Shown piece after piece: positions 7,656 to 17,481 of a stretch of DNA of 64,000 nucleotides. A program made the position numbers and the translations under genes. The notes beneath the pieces were generated by a model that was given only the letters and a program-made list of their open reading frames with translations, had not been told where the DNA came from and searched no databases. The stretch covers positions 452,076 through 516,075 of the forward strand of contig NZ_JAAVVC010000003.1 of assembly GCF_018449725.1 (NCBI RefSeq). The letters are read 5' to 3'. The stretch is from Pseudomonas sp. dw_612. Lineage in GTDB: Bacteria > Pseudomonadota > Gammaproteobacteria > Pseudomonadales > Pseudomonadaceae. Every line of letters begins with the position of its first letter. The first letter of the stretch is position 1.

Positions 7656-9017
7656 ATGAATAAGTCCACCTTGGCCCTGGCTGTGGCCGTAGGGGTTTTG
7701 GCGCAGCAGGCAGGCGCCGCCGGTTTCATCGAAGACAGCAAGGCCACTCTGGGTCTGCGTAACTTCTACATCAACAACGATAACCGCGATTCGGCCGCCA
7801 AGACCGCTTCCGGCGTTCAGAGCAAGAACGAAGAATGGGGCCAAGGCTTCGACCTTCGCTTCATCTCCGGTTACACCCAAGGCACCGTCGGCTTCGGTAT
7901 CGATGCTATCGGCCTGCTGGGTATCAAGCTGGATTCGGGTGGCGGCACCAACGGCGCTACTGCTACCTCGTACGGCGGCACTGTTTTCCCAAGCAAATCC
8001 AACGGCGAAGCGGTTGATAACTTCTCCAGCCTGGGTCTGACTGCCAAAGCCAAGATCTCCCAGACCGAACTGAAGCTGGGCACTCTGCAGCCAAAGAACC
8101 CGGTCATCGTGACCAACGACGGTCGTCTGTTGCCGCAAACCTGGCAGGGTGGCCAGATCACTTCCGGCGAGATCAAAGATTTGACGCTGGTTGGCGGTCA
8201 AATCGAAGCGGTTAAAGGTCGTAACTCCAGCAACAACGAGCAACTGTCCATCGGTGGCGCGAACAGCCCTACCATCAGCGGTCGTGACAGCAACAAGTTC
8301 ATCTACGCCGGTGGTGACTACAAAATCACCAAAGACCTGACTGCCCAGTACTACTACGGCAACCTGGAAGATTTCTACAAGCAACACTTCCTGGGTCTGG
8401 TTCACAACTGGGCAATCGGCCCGGGCGTATTGAAGTCTGACCTGCGCTACTTCAATAGCTCCGACGACGGTGCCAACGGCAATACCCCTGCTTACTACAG
8501 CTCCGGTAACTACACCGGTACTGCCAGCGGTCGCGGTAAAGTCGACAACAACCTGTACAGCGGCCTGTTCCTGTACACCGTTGCCGGTCACACCTTCGGT
8601 GGCGGTTACCAGGTCAGCAACGGTAGCAGCGACTTCCCTTGGTTGAACCAGGGCGACGGTTCGTCGAACTACACCATCACCGACATGCAGATCCAGAAGT
8701 TCGGTCGTGCCGGCGAGAAAACCTGGCAAGCACGCTACTCGTATGACTTCGCTAAAGTCGGCCTCCCAGGCCTGACCGCCGGTATGGTTTACCTGCGCGG
8801 CGACAACATCGATACCGTTGGTTCCAACGGCCGCGAGAACGGTTCCGGCCGTTCCGAGTGGGAACGCGACCTGACCATCGGTTACGTGGTGCCAGAAGGC
8901 CCGCTGAAAAACGTTGGCTTCATGTGGAAAAACGCTACTTGGCGCAACGACATCCCGGGTCAACGCGACCAGGATGAAAACCGCCTGATCCTCAGCTACT
9001 CGATCCCGCTGTTGTAA
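7656..9017 (+). CDS. OprD-family outer-membrane porin
   Basis: 453 residues. A Sec signal peptide (MNKSTLALAVAVGVLAQQAGA) precedes the mature start AGFIEDSKATLGLRNFYI, a typical OprD-family opening. The rest is a repeating amphipathic beta pattern, consistent with an 18-strand barrel, ending SYSIPLL. Strong ribosome site GAGAGGAG before the ATG. OprD-type channels pass small anionic or cationic nutrients across the outer membrane. The leader and local order (near the spu genes) resemble P. aeruginosa OprE (PA0291), so it may be the oprE orthologue, but substrate cannot be read from sequence. Codon use is strongly optimised (AAC, GGT, CTG), suggesting high expression. A perfect intrinsic terminator follows. 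Confidence 0.92.
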   Translation: MNKSTLALAVAVGVLAQQAGAAGFIEDSKATLGLRNFYINNDNRDSAAKTASGVQSKNEEWGQGFDLRFISGYTQGTVGFGIDAIGLLGIKLDSGGGTNGATATSYGGTVFPSKSNGEAVDNFSSLGLTAKAKISQTELKLGTLQPKNPVIVTNDGRLLPQTWQGGQITSGEIKDLTLVGGQIEAVKGRNSSNNEQLSIGGANSPTISGRDSNKFIYAGGDYKITKDLTAQYYYGNLEDFYKQHFLGLVHNWAIGPGVLKSDLRYFNSSDDGANGNTPAYYSSGNYTGTASGRGKVDNNLYSGLFLYTVAGHTFGGGYQVSNGSSDFPWLNQGDGSSNYTITDMQIQKFGRAGEKTWQARYSYDFAKVGLPGLTAGMVYLRGDNIDTVGSNGRENGSGRSEWERDLTIGYVVPEGPLKNVGFMWKNATWRNDIPGQRDQDENRLILSYSIPLL

Positions 9018-9041
9018 TAGCGCGCTCAAGTACACCTGAGT

Positions 9042-9081
9042 AAAAAAAGCCCCGCCCGGCACCTCGCCGGGCGGGGCTTTT
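9042..9081 (+). terminator. Rho-independent terminator of the porin gene
   Basis: 12-bp perfect GC stem GCCCCGCCCGGC / GCCGGGCGGGGC around loop ACCTC, with A-run before and TTTT after it. Confidence 0.93.
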
Positions 9082-9314
9082 GCGTTTCCGAGGCGGAGTC
9101 ACCCCCGTAATCCCGCCCCGAAAATTGCCTCTTTTGCAGCTACTCAAGGCCTTCTCGAACCTTGTGGGCGATGTTCGTCTTGATGGCGACTCAGGTCCAG
9201 TGAACAGATCTTTAATATTCAATTGTGATCTAAATAAATCGATATTTATTCTTTTTAATTCAATTGGAATGCAGGCACAGTTGAGCTCAACAAGCACTCA
9301 CCAGGAGCAGCACC

Positions 9315-9953
9315 ATGAGCCTCAGACTTGGCGATATCGCCCCCGATTTCGAACAGGATTCCAGCGCCGGCACCATCCGTTTCCACGAATGGCTGGGCGA
9401 TAGCTGGGGCGTGTTGTTTTCCCATCCGGCGGACTTCACGCCGGTGTGCACCACCGAATTGGGCTTCACCGCCAAGCTCAAGGATGAATTTTCCAAGCGT
9501 GGCGTCAAAGCCATCGCCCTGTCCGTCGACCCGGTGGATTCGCACCACAAGTGGATCGAAGACATCAACGAAACCCAGAACACCCTCGTCAACTTTCCGA
9601 TCCTGGCCGATGCCGATCGCAAGGTCTCGGACCTCTACGACCTGATTCACCCGAACGCCAACGACACCCTGACCGTGCGCTCGCTGTTCGTGATCGACCC
9701 GAACAAGAAGGTTCGACTGACCATCACCTACCCGGCCAGCACCGGTCGCAATTTCCATGAAATCCTGCGGGTGATCGACTCGCTGCAACTCACCGACAAC
9801 TACAAAGTGGCCACCCCGGCCAACTGGCAGGACGGTGATGAAGTGGTGATCGTGCCGTCGCTCAAGGACGAAGACGAAATCAAGAAACGCTTTCCGAAGG
9901 GGTATCGCGCGGTGAAACCTTATCTGCGCCTGACGCCGCAGCCGAACCGTTAA
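9315..9953 (+). CDS. lsfA: 1-Cys peroxiredoxin LsfA
   Basis: 212 residues, the size of the Prx6/1-Cys group. The peroxidatic motif FTPVCTTELG puts the catalytic Cys at residue 45, and no resolving Cys is seen. The C-terminal extension (PANWQDGDEVVIVPSLKDED) is typical of this subgroup. It reduces hydrogen and organic peroxides in the cytoplasm. In Pseudomonas putida and P. aeruginosa LsfA is induced during sulfate starvation, which fits its position just before ssuE. The 230-base region upstream is AT-rich (9195-9270) and suits a CysB-type activator site, though no exact site is assigned. Its ATG has an AGGAGC ribosome site. Confidence 0.93.
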   Translation: MSLRLGDIAPDFEQDSSAGTIRFHEWLGDSWGVLFSHPADFTPVCTTELGFTAKLKDEFSKRGVKAIALSVDPVDSHHKWIEDINETQNTLVNFPILADADRKVSDLYDLIHPNANDTLTVRSLFVIDPNKKVRLTITYPASTGRNFHEILRVIDSLQLTDNYKVATPANWQDGDEVVIVPSLKDEDEIKKRFPKGYRAVKPYLRLTPQPNR

Positions 9954-9978
9954 ACCATCCAATGCGGCGTGGCTGATG

Positions 9979-10052
9979 CCGCCTTCGCGAGCAAGCCCGC
10001 TCCCACAGTAGACCGCGTACCAATGTGGGAGCGGGCTTGCTCGCGAAGGGGC
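9979..10052. repeat. REP pair (short-loop)
   Basis: TTCGCGAGCAAGCCCGCTCC and its inverse with only ~20 bases between; downstream of lsfA. Confidence 0.88.
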
Positions 10053-10109
10053 TCTGGCAGGCACCGCAGAATCAGGATTGAAACGCATCCACAAAGCAGG
10101 GGATTTTCA

Positions 10110-10134
10110 GGCCGTTACGACGGCCTATTTTTTT
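10110..10134 (+). terminator. Rho-independent terminator after lsfA
   Basis: Stem GGCCGT / ACGGCC around TACG followed by TATTTTTTT. It separates lsfA from the AT-rich ssu promoter region (10135-10283). Confidence 0.85.
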
Positions 10135-10283
10135 GCTCGGAATAAGGTATTTCGCATAGATCAACAAAGAATAACCAAATGAATAAATATGATTTATGGA
10201 TATATAAATCACCTGTTAAGGTCACTCCATCGAAGCGAGATCGCACACTGCGAATCGCCAACACCGCTCAAGGAATTACCTGA

Positions 10284-10877
10284 ATGCTGGTCGTCTCACT
10301 CGGTGGCAGCCCCAGTCAACGCTCTCGTTCCGGGGTGCTGCTGGAGCGTTCGCAACGCTGGTTGCAAGAACAAGGGGTGGAAGTGGTGAGTTATCAGGTA
10401 CGGGACTTCCCGGCCGAAGACTTGCTGCACGCACGTTTTGACAGCCCGAAGGTGATCGACCTGTTGCAACAGATTGAAAACGCCGATGGCCTGCTGATCG
10501 CCACGCCGGTCTACAAGGCGTCGTTTTCCGGCGCGTTGAAAACCGTGCTGGACTTGCTGCCTGAGCGCGCTTTGGCCCACAAGGTTGTCTTGCCGATGGC
10601 CACTGGGGGCAGCATCGCCCACATGCTGGCGGTGGATTACGCGCTCAAACCGGTGCTGTCGGCGTTGAAAGCCCAGGAAATGCTCCACGGGATTTTCGCC
10701 GTGGACAGCCAGATCGCCTACGGCGAAGGCAGTGCCCAGGCGCAATTGGCGCCGGAGCTGGAACAACGACTGAATGAATCGCTGGAGCTGTTTTTCAGCG
10801 CCATGGCGCGACGGCCCAAGCCGATCGACCCGCACCTGTTGAACGAACGTTTGTTGAGTGCTCGCTGGAGCATTTGA
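10284..10877 (+). CDS. ssuE: NADPH-dependent FMN reductase of sulfonate use
   Basis: 197 residues, flavodoxin-like fold. [20 protein letters not shown] carries the phosphate-binding GSPSxxSR loop of the SsuE family; [20 protein letters not shown] is the second flavin contact. It supplies FMNH2 to the SsuD monooxygenase. The ATG at 10284 has AAGGA nine bases upstream. It is the first gene of ssuEADCBF; the AT-rich segment 10140-10250 just upstream is where a CysB-family activator would be expected to bind under sulfate limitation (known for the operon, not shown here). Confidence 0.93.
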   Translation: MLVVSLGGSPSQRSRSGVLLERSQRWLQEQGVEVVSYQVRDFPAEDLLHARFDSPKVIDLLQQIENADGLLIATPVYKASFSGALKTVLDLLPERALAHKVVLPMATGGSIAHMLAVDYALKPVLSALKAQEMLHGIFAVDSQIAYGEGSAQAQLAPELEQRLNESLELFFSAMARRPKPIDPHLLNERLLSARWSI

Positions 10878-10966
10878 GCCACATCTGAATTTGAAGTACT
10901 CGCCTTACTCAGCCGCTAACGGCCAAGCAGGTGCAGCCAAAACCCAACAGCAAATAGGAGAGCGCT

Positions 10967-11932
10967 ATGCGCACTGTCATTTTGCGTCGTGGTCTGGTCG
11001 CTCTGTTTGTGGCGGCTGTGTCCTTCGGCGTTATTTCCCAAGCACAAGCCGAGACTTTGCGCATCGGCTATCAAAAGTACGGCACCCTGGTGCTGCTCAA
11101 AGCCAAAGGCACGTTGGAAAAACGCCTCGCCGCCCAAGGCGTGGACGTGCAATGGACTGAATTCCCCGGTGGCCCGCAACTGCTCGAAGGCCTGAACGTA
11201 GGCTCGATCGACTTCGGCGTCACCGGCGAAACACCACCGGTCTTCGCTCAAGCGGCTGGCGCCGACCTGCTTTACGTCGCCTACGAACCACCCGCGCCGC
11301 ACAGCGAAGCGATCCTGGTGCCGAAGGACTCGACGATCAAATCCGTCGCGGACCTCAAGGGCAAGAAAGTCGTCCTGAACAAGGGCTCCAACGTGCACTA
11401 CCTGCTGGTCCGTGCACTGGAAGACGCCGGCCTCAAATACACCGACATCCAGACCGTGTTCCTGCCACCCGCCGATGCCCGCGCCGCGTTCGAACGTGGC
11501 AGCGTCGATGCCTGGGTGATCTGGGACCCGTACCAGGCCGCAGCCGAACAACAACTGCAAGCGCGCACCCTGCGTGATGGCCAAGGCATCGTCGACAACC
11601 ATCAGTTCTACCTCGCGACCAAGCCTTACGCGCAGAAAAATCCCGAGGTGATCAAGACCCTCGTCGAAGAAGTGCGTGCAGTCGGTGAGTGGTCCAAGGC
11701 CAACCCTGAAGACGTGACCAAGCAGGTTTCGCCACTGCTTGGCCTGCCGGCGGACATCACCCTGACCTCGGTAAAACGCCAGGGCTACGGTGCGCTGTTC
11801 CTCACGCCTGAAGTGGTCGCCGCCCAACAGAAAATCGCCGACAGCTTCTACCAGCTCAAGCTGATTCCCAAGCCCTTGAGCATCAAAGACGTGATCTGGA
11901 CGCCACCGGCGGCCGTCGCCAAAGCGCAGTAA
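10967..11932 (+). CDS. ssuA: Aliphatic sulfonate ABC transporter, substrate-binding protein
   Basis: 321 residues with a Sec signal peptide ([20 protein letters not shown] to QAQA). The mature start [20 protein letters not shown] is characteristic of SsuA, and [20 protein letters not shown] forms the sulfonate-binding part. Periplasmic; it delivers alkanesulfonates to SsuCB. It lies about 90 bases after ssuE, with a good TAGGAGAG ribosome site, and 25 bases before ssuD, so it is part of one transcript. Confidence 0.95.
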   Translation: MRTVILRRGLVALFVAAVSFGVISQAQAETLRIGYQKYGTLVLLKAKGTLEKRLAAQGVDVQWTEFPGGPQLLEGLNVGSIDFGVTGETPPVFAQAAGADLLYVAYEPPAPHSEAILVPKDSTIKSVADLKGKKVVLNKGSNVHYLLVRALEDAGLKYTDIQTVFLPPADARAAFERGSVDAWVIWDPYQAAAEQQLQARTLRDGQGIVDNHQFYLATKPYAQKNPEVIKTLVEEVRAVGEWSKANPEDVTKQVSPLLGLPADITLTSVKRQGYGALFLTPEVVAAQQKIADSFYQLKLIPKPLSIKDVIWTPPAAVAKAQ

Positions 11933-11957
11933 TTCGAATCCCCAAGGAGACCACTCC

Positions 11958-13106
11958 ATGAGCCTCAATATTTTCTGGTTCCTGCCTACCCACGGCGACG
12001 GCCATTACCTTGGCACCGCCGAAGGCGCTCGCGCCGTTGACCACGGATACCTGCAACAGATTGCCCAGGCAGCGGATCGCCTGGGTTTCGGCGGGGTGTT
12101 GATCCCCACCGGTCGCTCCTGCGAAGACTCGTGGCTGGTGGCCGCGTCGCTGATCCCGGTGACTCAGCGTCTGAAATTCCTCGTTGCCCTGCGCCCCGGG
12201 ATCATTTCCCCGACGGTCGCGGCGCGGCAGGCGGCGACCCTGGATCGTTTGTCCGGCGGTCGTGCGCTGTTCAATCTGGTGACCGGCGGTGATCCGGATG
12301 AATTGGCCGGCGACGGTTTGTTCCTCAGCCACGAAGAGCGTTATCAGGCTTCGGTGGAATTCACCCGCATCTGGCGCCGCGTGCTGGAAGGCGAAACCGT
12401 CGATTACGACGGTCAGCACATCAGCGTAAAAGGCGCGAAGTTGCTCTATCCGCCGATCCAGCAACCGCGTCCACCGTTGTACTTCGGTGGCTCGTCGGAG
12501 GCCGCGCAAGACTTGGCCGCCGAACAGGTGGAAATGGTCCTGACCTGGGGCGAACCACCGGCCGCCGTCGCCGAGAAAATTGCACAAGTACGCGCCAAAG
12601 CCGCGAAGCTCGGTCGCACCGTGCGCTTCGGTATTCGCTTGCATGTAATCGTCCGCGAAACCAACGAGGAAGCATGGGCCGCGGCGGATCGACTGATCTC
12701 CCACGTGGACGATGAAACCATCGCCCGGGCCCAGGCTTCGCTGTCGCGTTTCGATTCGGTCGGCCAGCAACGCATGGCCGCGCTGCACGGTGGCAGTCGC
12801 GACAATCTGGAAGTCAGCCCCAACCTGTGGGCCGGTGTCGGCCTGGTGCGCGGCGGTGCCGGTACGGCGCTGGTAGGCGACGGTCCGACCGTGGCCGCGC
12901 GCATGAAGGAGTACGCGGACCTGGGCATCGACACGTTTATCTTCTCCGGTTATCCACACCTGGAAGAGGCGTATCGCGTCGCCGAATTGCTGTTCCCGCA
13001 CATTGACGTGCAGCGTCCGGAACAGCCTCAAGGCGCGAACTTCGTCAGCCCGTTCGGCGAGATGGTGGCCAACGACATTCTTCCCAAAGCCGCGTCCCAG
13101 AGCTGA
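11958..13106 (+). CDS. ssuD: FMNH2-dependent alkanesulfonate monooxygenase
   Basis: 382 residues, matching the ~381 of E. coli SsuD. A luciferase-like TIM barrel: [20 protein letters not shown] start, [20 protein letters not shown] and [15 protein letters not shown] flavin/substrate loops, [20 protein letters not shown] near the C-terminus. It oxidises C1-C10-type sulfonates to aldehyde plus sulfite using reduced FMN from SsuE and O2. AAGGAGA ribosome site; ssuC starts 9 bases after its stop. Confidence 0.96.
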   Translation: MSLNIFWFLPTHGDGHYLGTAEGARAVDHGYLQQIAQAADRLGFGGVLIPTGRSCEDSWLVAASLIPVTQRLKFLVALRPGIISPTVAARQAATLDRLSGGRALFNLVTGGDPDELAGDGLFLSHEERYQASVEFTRIWRRVLEGETVDYDGQHISVKGAKLLYPPIQQPRPPLYFGGSSEAAQDLAAEQVEMVLTWGEPPAAVAEKIAQVRAKAAKLGRTVRFGIRLHVIVRETNEEAWAAADRLISHVDDETIARAQASLSRFDSVGQQRMAALHGGSRDNLEVSPNLWAGVGLVRGGAGTALVGDGPTVAARMKEYADLGIDTFIFSGYPHLEEAYRVAELLFPHIDVQRPEQPQGANFVSPFGEMVANDILPKAASQS

Positions 13107-13115
13107 GGCGCCGCC

Positions 13116-13898
13116 ATGAAAAGAATTATCCACAACCTCGCGCCTTGGGCGTTGCCAGTCCTGTTGCTGGCGGTGTGGCAGTTATCGGTGTCGGCGGGTT
13201 GGTTGTCGACGCGGATTCTGCCGGCGCCCATCGCGGTGATCGAAGCCGGCGTAAGCCTGGTGCGCAGCGGCGAAATCTGGACTCACCTGGCCATCAGCGG
13301 CTGGCGTGCGGCGCTCGGTTTCTCCATCGGTGGCGGCATTGGTCTGGTATTGGGTTTCATCACCGGCCTGTCGAAGTGGGGCGAACGCCTGCTCGACAGT
13401 TCGGTGCAGATGATCCGCAACGTGCCGCACCTGGCGCTGATTCCGCTGGTGATCCTGTGGTTCGGCATCGATGAGTCGGCGAAGATTTTTCTGGTGGCAC
13501 TGGGCACGTTGTTCCCGATCTACCTGAACACCTATCACGGCATCCGCAATGTCGATCCGGCGTTGGTGGAGATGGCGCGCAGTTATGGCTTGTCCGGTTT
13601 CAGCCTGTTCCGTCAGGTGATCCTGCCGGGGGCGTTGCCTTCGATTCTGGTCGGTGTGCGTTTCGCCCTGGGCTTTATGTGGCTGACCCTGATCGTGGCC
13701 GAAACCATTTCCGCCAGTTCCGGCATCGGCTACCTGGCGATGAACGCCCGGGAGTTCTTGCAGACCGACGTGGTGGTGCTGGCGATTCTGTTGTACGCGG
13801 TGCTCGGCAAACTGGCGGACCTCGCGGCCCGTGGACTTGAACGTGTGTGGCTGCGCTGGCATCCCGCGTATCAGGTTGCTAAAGGAGGCGCCGCATGA
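13116..13898 (+). CDS. ssuC: Aliphatic sulfonate ABC transporter permease
   Basis: 260 residues with about six membrane segments and the BPD-transporter EAA loop [20 protein letters not shown], which docks to the ATPase. It forms the inner-membrane channel for sulfonates. Its stop overlaps the ssuB start by four bases, so the two are translationally coupled. Confidence 0.95.
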   Translation: MKRIIHNLAPWALPVLLLAVWQLSVSAGWLSTRILPAPIAVIEAGVSLVRSGEIWTHLAISGWRAALGFSIGGGIGLVLGFITGLSKWGERLLDSSVQMIRNVPHLALIPLVILWFGIDESAKIFLVALGTLFPIYLNTYHGIRNVDPALVEMARSYGLSGFSLFRQVILPGALPSILVGVRFALGFMWLTLIVAETISASSGIGYLAMNAREFLQTDVVVLAILLYAVLGKLADLAARGLERVWLRWHPAYQVAKGGAA

Positions 13899-14701
13899 CC
13901 GCTCAACAACCTCCACGCCTGCTGCGCGGAATTCCGCTTGCGGTGCGCAAGCTGCAAAAGACCTTTGGTTCGCGGCAAGTGCTGCGCGAGATCGACCTGC
14001 ACATTCCGGCCGGCCAGTTTGTTGCCGTGGTCGGTCGCAGCGGCTGTGGCAAAAGTACCTTGCTGCGCTTGCTCGCCGGGCTGGACAAACCCACGGGCGG
14101 CGAATTGCTTGCCGGTTCCGCGCCGCTGAGCGATGCCCGTGAAGACACGCGATTGATGTTCCAGGAAGCGCGTCTGCTGCCGTGGAAAAAGGTCATCGAC
14201 AACGTCGGCCTCGGGCTCAAGGGCAACTGGCGGCCGCAAGCTCTGGAAGCGCTGGAGTCGGTAGGCCTGGCGGATCGCGCCAATGAGTGGCCAGCGGCGC
14301 TGTCCGGTGGGCAGAAGCAACGTGTGGCCCTGGCCCGCGCGTTGATCCACCAACCGCGTTTGCTGCTGCTGGACGAACCCCTGGGCGCGCTGGATGCCCT
14401 GACCCGAATTGAAATGCAGCAACTGATCGAGCGGCTCTGGCAAAAGCACGGCTTCACCGTGTTGCTGGTGACCCACGACGTCAGCGAAGCGGTGGCGATT
14501 GCCGATCGGGTGATCCTGATCGAAGAGGGCGAAGTCGGCCTCGACCTGCAAGTGGAACTGCCGCGCCCTCGGGTTCGCGGCTCCCATCGGCTGGCGGCGC
14601 TGGAAACCGAAGTCCTCAACCGCGTGCTGTCACTGCCCGGCGAACCGCCGGAACCGGAACCCGTTTCACCACTGCCTACGCAACTGCGTTGGGCGCAATA
14701 G
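13895..14701 (+). CDS. ssuB: Aliphatic sulfonate ABC transporter ATPase
   Basis: 268 residues. Walker [10 protein letters not shown] at about residues 48-56, Q-loop [10 protein letters not shown], signature LSGGQKQR, Walker [13 protein letters not shown] and the switch His in [10 protein letters not shown] are all present. It energises SsuC. The start overlaps the ssuC stop (ATGA). The last ~40 residues ([20 protein letters not shown]) are Pro-rich and beyond the core domain, as in some SsuB proteins. Confidence 0.95.
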   Translation: MTAQQPPRLLRGIPLAVRKLQKTFGSRQVLREIDLHIPAGQFVAVVGRSGCGKSTLLRLLAGLDKPTGGELLAGSAPLSDAREDTRLMFQEARLLPWKKVIDNVGLGLKGNWRPQALEALESVGLADRANEWPAALSGGQKQRVALARALIHQPRLLLLDEPLGALDALTRIEMQQLIERLWQKHGFTVLLVTHDVSEAVAIADRVILIEEGEVGLDLQVELPRPRVRGSHRLAALETEVLNRVLSLPGEPPEPEPVSPLPTQLRWAQ

Positions 14702-14704
14702 AAG

Positions 14705-14785
14705 CAGCGGCAAGTTGCAAGCTTCAAGCGGCAAGAGGAAGCAGAACGCTTTTACTTGCGGCTTGTAGCTTGCCACTTGCAACTC
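14705..14785. repeat. Palindromic GCGGCAAG repeat between ssuB and ssuF
   Basis: AGCGGCAAGTTGCAAGCTTC is mirrored by CGGCTTGTAGCTTGCCACTT about 40 bases later; the whole can form an imperfect hairpin. It is unlike the main REP types and splits ssuB from ssuF without a T-run. Confidence 0.65.
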
Positions 14786-14808
14786 ATTTCGACTCGAGGA
14801 GAAATCGC

Positions 14809-15024
14809 ATGACTATCAAAGCCATCAACGTTCGTAACCAGTTCAAAGGCTCGATCAAGGAAATCGTGCTGGGTGACGTGCTGTCGGAAATCGACGTACA
14901 AACCGCATCCGGCATCGTCACGTCGGTGATCACCACCCGTTCGGTGAAAGAGCTGGAACTGGTGGTCGGCAGCGAAGTGATCGCCTTCGTGAAATCCACC
15001 GAGGTGTCGATCGCCAAGTTGTAA
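14809..15024 (+). CDS. ssuF: Small molybdopterin-binding-type protein SsuF
   Basis: 71 residues, one TOBE/Mop domain: TIKAINVRNQFKGSIKEIVL, then SVITTRSVKELELVVGSEVI and AFVKSTEVSIAKL. Such small proteins bind oxyanions as hexamers. SsuF is the last gene of the Pseudomonas ssu operon and has been reported to be needed for aromatic sulfate-ester or sulfonate use in P. putida (from memory); its exact role is unclear. GAGGAG ribosome site; an intrinsic terminator follows within 20 bases. Confidence 0.9.
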   Translation: MTIKAINVRNQFKGSIKEIVLGDVLSEIDVQTASGIVTSVITTRSVKELELVVGSEVIAFVKSTEVSIAKL

Positions 15025-15041
15025 GGGCGTGCATTGCGAAC

Positions 15042-15077
15042 AACCCCGGAGGGTGTGAGCCCTTCGGGGTTTTTTGT
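15042..15077 (+). terminator. Rho-independent terminator of the ssu operon
   Basis: Stem AACCCCGGAGGG / CCCTTCGGGGTT (one G-T pair) around TGTGAG, followed by TTTTTT. Confidence 0.9.
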
Positions 15078-15115
15078 GGGTGTGAGTTAGTGAGTCAGTG
15101 AGTCCGGCGGTGCGG

Positions 15116-15215
15116 CATTCGCGAGCAAGCCCGCTCCCACAGGGGATTTGTGCCGAACCCCAATTCTGTGTTCGCTGAAGATCAACTGTGGGAGCGGGCT
15201 TGCTCGCGAAGAGGC
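15116..15215. repeat. REP pair (REPIN)
   Basis: Inverted copies of the main REP element between the ssu terminator and the convergent TetR gene. Confidence 0.88.
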
Positions 15216-15235
15216 CAGTAAAGCCAGCAGAGAAA

Positions 15236-15874
15236 TCAGGCTGACAGGCTGCGCTTGGGCAGGTAGGGCGGCAGGTACAGTCCAAGATACGCATCAAACA
15301 CCCGCATCCCTTCCTCTGCCATGCGCGGCGTGATCTGCCCGTGCTGCTGCACCGAGCGCGCATAGACGCGGTCACCCAATTCCATCGCCAACGCGAACAC
15401 ATCAACGTCCATCGGCAGCCTCGGCAGTTCGAAGTGGTGGTCGAACAGCGTGTGCATCAGGTCGCCCAGCTCAAGGTCGTGTTGACGGTCGGCCTGGGTG
15501 ACTTCGGTCAGGCCGTGTTGCGCGAGGATCAACTGGCGGGCGGCGGCGTCTTCGTCATAGATATCGAGCATGCGTTGCTCGACCAGCCGCGACAGGTCGC
15601 GCCAGTCGCGCAGCGCATCGTGATCGATCGGTTCTTGCAGGCAGGCGCGGAACGCCGCGTGGACATCGGCCGTCAGCCCTTCGAGCAGCGCCGGGACGCT
15701 GGCGAAGAAGTGGTAGACCGAGGACGGCGGAATTTCCGCACGCTCGGCGACGCTGTAGATCGACAGGCTGGCCACGCCCTCGGCGGCCAGCAGCGTACGG
15801 GCGGCATCGAGGATCGAATCGATTCGCGCCTGGCTGCGTGCGCGGGGTTTGCGTGGGGTGGCGAGTCGGGTCAT
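15236..15874 (-). CDS. TetR-family transcriptional regulator
   Basis: 212 residues from ATG at 15874, which has AGGAG nine bases upstream; the longer frame to 16072 runs through a REP element and is rejected. The N-terminal helix-turn-helix is clear at about residues 15-60 (ARIDSILDAARTLLAAEGVA, SIYSVAERAEIPPSSVYHFF). The C-terminal ligand domain is unassigned. It lies between two REP pairs, on the same strand as the spuI-like gene upstream but separated from it by a REP pair and a terminator. It might control polyamine genes, but this is only proximity; the P. aeruginosa agmatine repressor AguR sits at a similar place, and I cannot confirm orthology. Confidence 0.88.
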   Translation of the reverse strand: MTRLATPRKPRARSQARIDSILDAARTLLAAEGVASLSIYSVAERAEIPPSSVYHFFASVPALLEGLTADVHAAFRACLQEPIDHDALRDWRDLSRLVEQRMLDIYDEDAAARQLILAQHGLTEVTQADRQHDLELGDLMHTLFDHHFELPRLPMDVDVFALAMELGDRVYARSVQQHGQITPRMAEEGMRVFDAYLGLYLPPYLPKRSLSA

Positions 15875-15936
15875 CGAAGTCTCCTGCGGGGGCAGCGGGC
15901 ATTGTACGAGGCGGGCATCTATGTTGTCTGCCCGGA

Positions 15937-16036
15937 CGCCTTCGCGAGCAAGCCCGCTCCCACCGTTGATCTTCAGCGAACATAAATTTTGTGTCCGCAG
16001 AGAATCCCCTGTGGGAGCGGGCTTGCTCGCGAACCG
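15937..16036. repeat. REP pair (REPIN)
   Basis: Inverted main-type REP copies between the TetR gene and spuI. Confidence 0.88.
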
Positions 16037-16050
16037 CCGAAGGCGGCCAT

Positions 16051-16093
16051 AAAAAAACGCCGCCGGCTTCATCAGCCCACGGCGTTCCTTTTT
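16051..16093 (-). terminator. Bidirectional-looking terminator after spuI
   Basis: Stem AACGCCG / CGGCGTT with a 17-base loop; A-run on one side and CCTTTTT on the other. It lies 12 bases beyond the spuI stop. Confidence 0.8.
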
Positions 16094-16104
16094 ACCGCAA
16101 CCGC

Positions 16105-17481
16105 TTAAACGGTATGCAGATACCAGTTGTACTCAAGGTCGGAGATGGAGTGTTCAAACTCTTCCAGCTCACTTTCCTTACAGGCCACGAAGATATCGAT
16201 GTATTTCGGATCGATGTACTTGGCCATGACTTCGCTGTCGTCCAGCTCACGCAGTGCGTCGCGCAGGTTGTTCGGCAGGCTTTGCTCGTTCTGCTCGTAG
16301 GAGTTGCCTTCCACGGGCGCGCCCGGCTCGATCTTGTTGGTCAGGCCGTGATGCACGCCTGCCAGGACCGAAGCCATCAGCAGGTACGGGTTGGCATCGG
16401 CACCGGCAACGCGGTGTTCGATACGCACGGCATCGGAAGAACCGGTCGGGACGCGAATCGCCACGGTACGGTTGTCCAGGCCCCAGCACGGCGAGTTCGG
16501 CACGTAGAACTGTGCGCCGAATCGACGGTAGGAGTTGACGTTCGGGCAGAGGAAAGCCATCTGCGCCGGTAGGGTCTCGAGCACACCGCCGATCGCGTGA
16601 CGCAGTGCGGCGTTCTGCTCGGGATCCTCGCTGGCAAAAATATTCTTGCCGTCTCGGTCGAGAATCGAAATGTGGACGTGAAGACCGTTACCCGCCTGGC
16701 CTGGATAAGGCTTGGCCATGAAGGTGGTGTCCATCTCATGGTCGTAGGCGATGTTCTTGATCAGGCGTTTGAGCAGTACGGCGTAGTCGCAGGCCTTGAT
16801 CGGGTCGGCCACGTGGTGCAGGTTCACTTCGAACTGCGCCGGGGCACTTTCCTTGACGATGGCGTCGGCCGGGATGCCTTGCTCTTTCGCACCTTCCAGA
16901 ATGTCCTGGAGGCAGTCGACGTATTCATCGAGGTCGTCGATCAGGTAGACCTGTGTCGAATGCGGGCGTTTGCCGGAGATCGGCGAGCGTGGCGGTTGTG
17001 GGCGGCCGTTCACGTTCTCCTGGTCGATCAGGTAGAACTCCAGTTCGAACGCGGCGCAGATGGTCAGACCCATGTCATCGAACTTGGTAACAACTTGACG
17101 CAACACTTCACGGGGATCCGCGAAGAAAGGTTCACCTTCGATTTCGTGCATGGTCATCAGCAATTGCGCGGTAGGGCGCTTCTGCCAAGGCTCATTGCAC
17201 AGGGTGTCGGGGATTGGATAGCAGATTCGGTCAGCATCGCCGATGTCCAGGCCCAGGCCGGTGCTTTCCACCGTCGAGCCATTGATATCCAGAGCAAATA
17301 GAGAGGCCGGCAGGTTGATGCCTTTCTCGTAAACCTTGTGGAGGCTGGTGCGTTCAATGCGCTTGCCGCGCACCACACCATTCATATCCGCAATCAGAAG
17401 GTCAACGTACAGAACCTCAGGATGTTCCTTAAGGAACGCGTTCGCTTCGTTAAGCTGAACGGCACGCGGGGGTACCGACAT
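16105..17481 (-). CDS. spuI: Gamma-glutamylpolyamine synthetase (glutamine-synthetase family)
   Basis: 458 residues of the GS type without the adenylylation Tyr region of true GlnA. Visible GS motifs are AAFELEFYL (metal Glu), KESAPAQFEVNLHH, GNGLHVHIS, PNVNSYRRFG and RIEHRVAGADANPYL. PauA/PuuA/SpuI enzymes ligate glutamate to putrescine or related amines using ATP, the first step of gamma-glutamylation. It is divergent from spuA-spuBCDEFGH, the same arrangement I recall for PA0296/PA0297 in P. aeruginosa. An AAAGG ribosome site precedes the ATG. Substrate preference (putrescine, spermidine, cadaverine) cannot be told from sequence. Confidence 0.9.
   Translation of the reverse strand: MSVPPRAVQLNEANAFLKEHPEVLYVDLLIADMNGVVRGKRIERTSLHKVYEKGINLPASLFALDINGSTVESTGLGLDIGDADRICYPIPDTLCNEPWQKRPTAQLLMTMHEIEGEPFFADPREVLRQVVTKFDDMGLTICAAFELEFYLIDQENVNGRPQPPRSPISGKRPHSTQVYLIDDLDEYVDCLQDILEGAKEQGIPADAIVKESAPAQFEVNLHHVADPIKACDYAVLLKRLIKNIAYDHEMDTTFMAKPYPGQAGNGLHVHISILDRDGKNIFASEDPEQNAALRHAIGGVLETLPAQMAFLCPNVNSYRRFGAQFYVPNSPCWGLDNRTVAIRVPTGSSDAVRIEHRVAGADANPYLLMASVLAGVHHGLTNKIEPGAPVEGNSYEQNEQSLPNNLRDALRELDDSEVMAKYIDPKYIDIFVACKESELEEFEHSISDLEYNWYLHTV

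Noticed and set aside
7566..9062. 498-codon antisense frame over the porin
   Set aside because: Val/Gln-rich shadow of the optimised porin codons; spans the porin terminator.
15085..15105. Short tandem GTGAGT(T/C)A repeat after the ssu terminator
   Set aside because: Only about three imperfect units; no sign of function.
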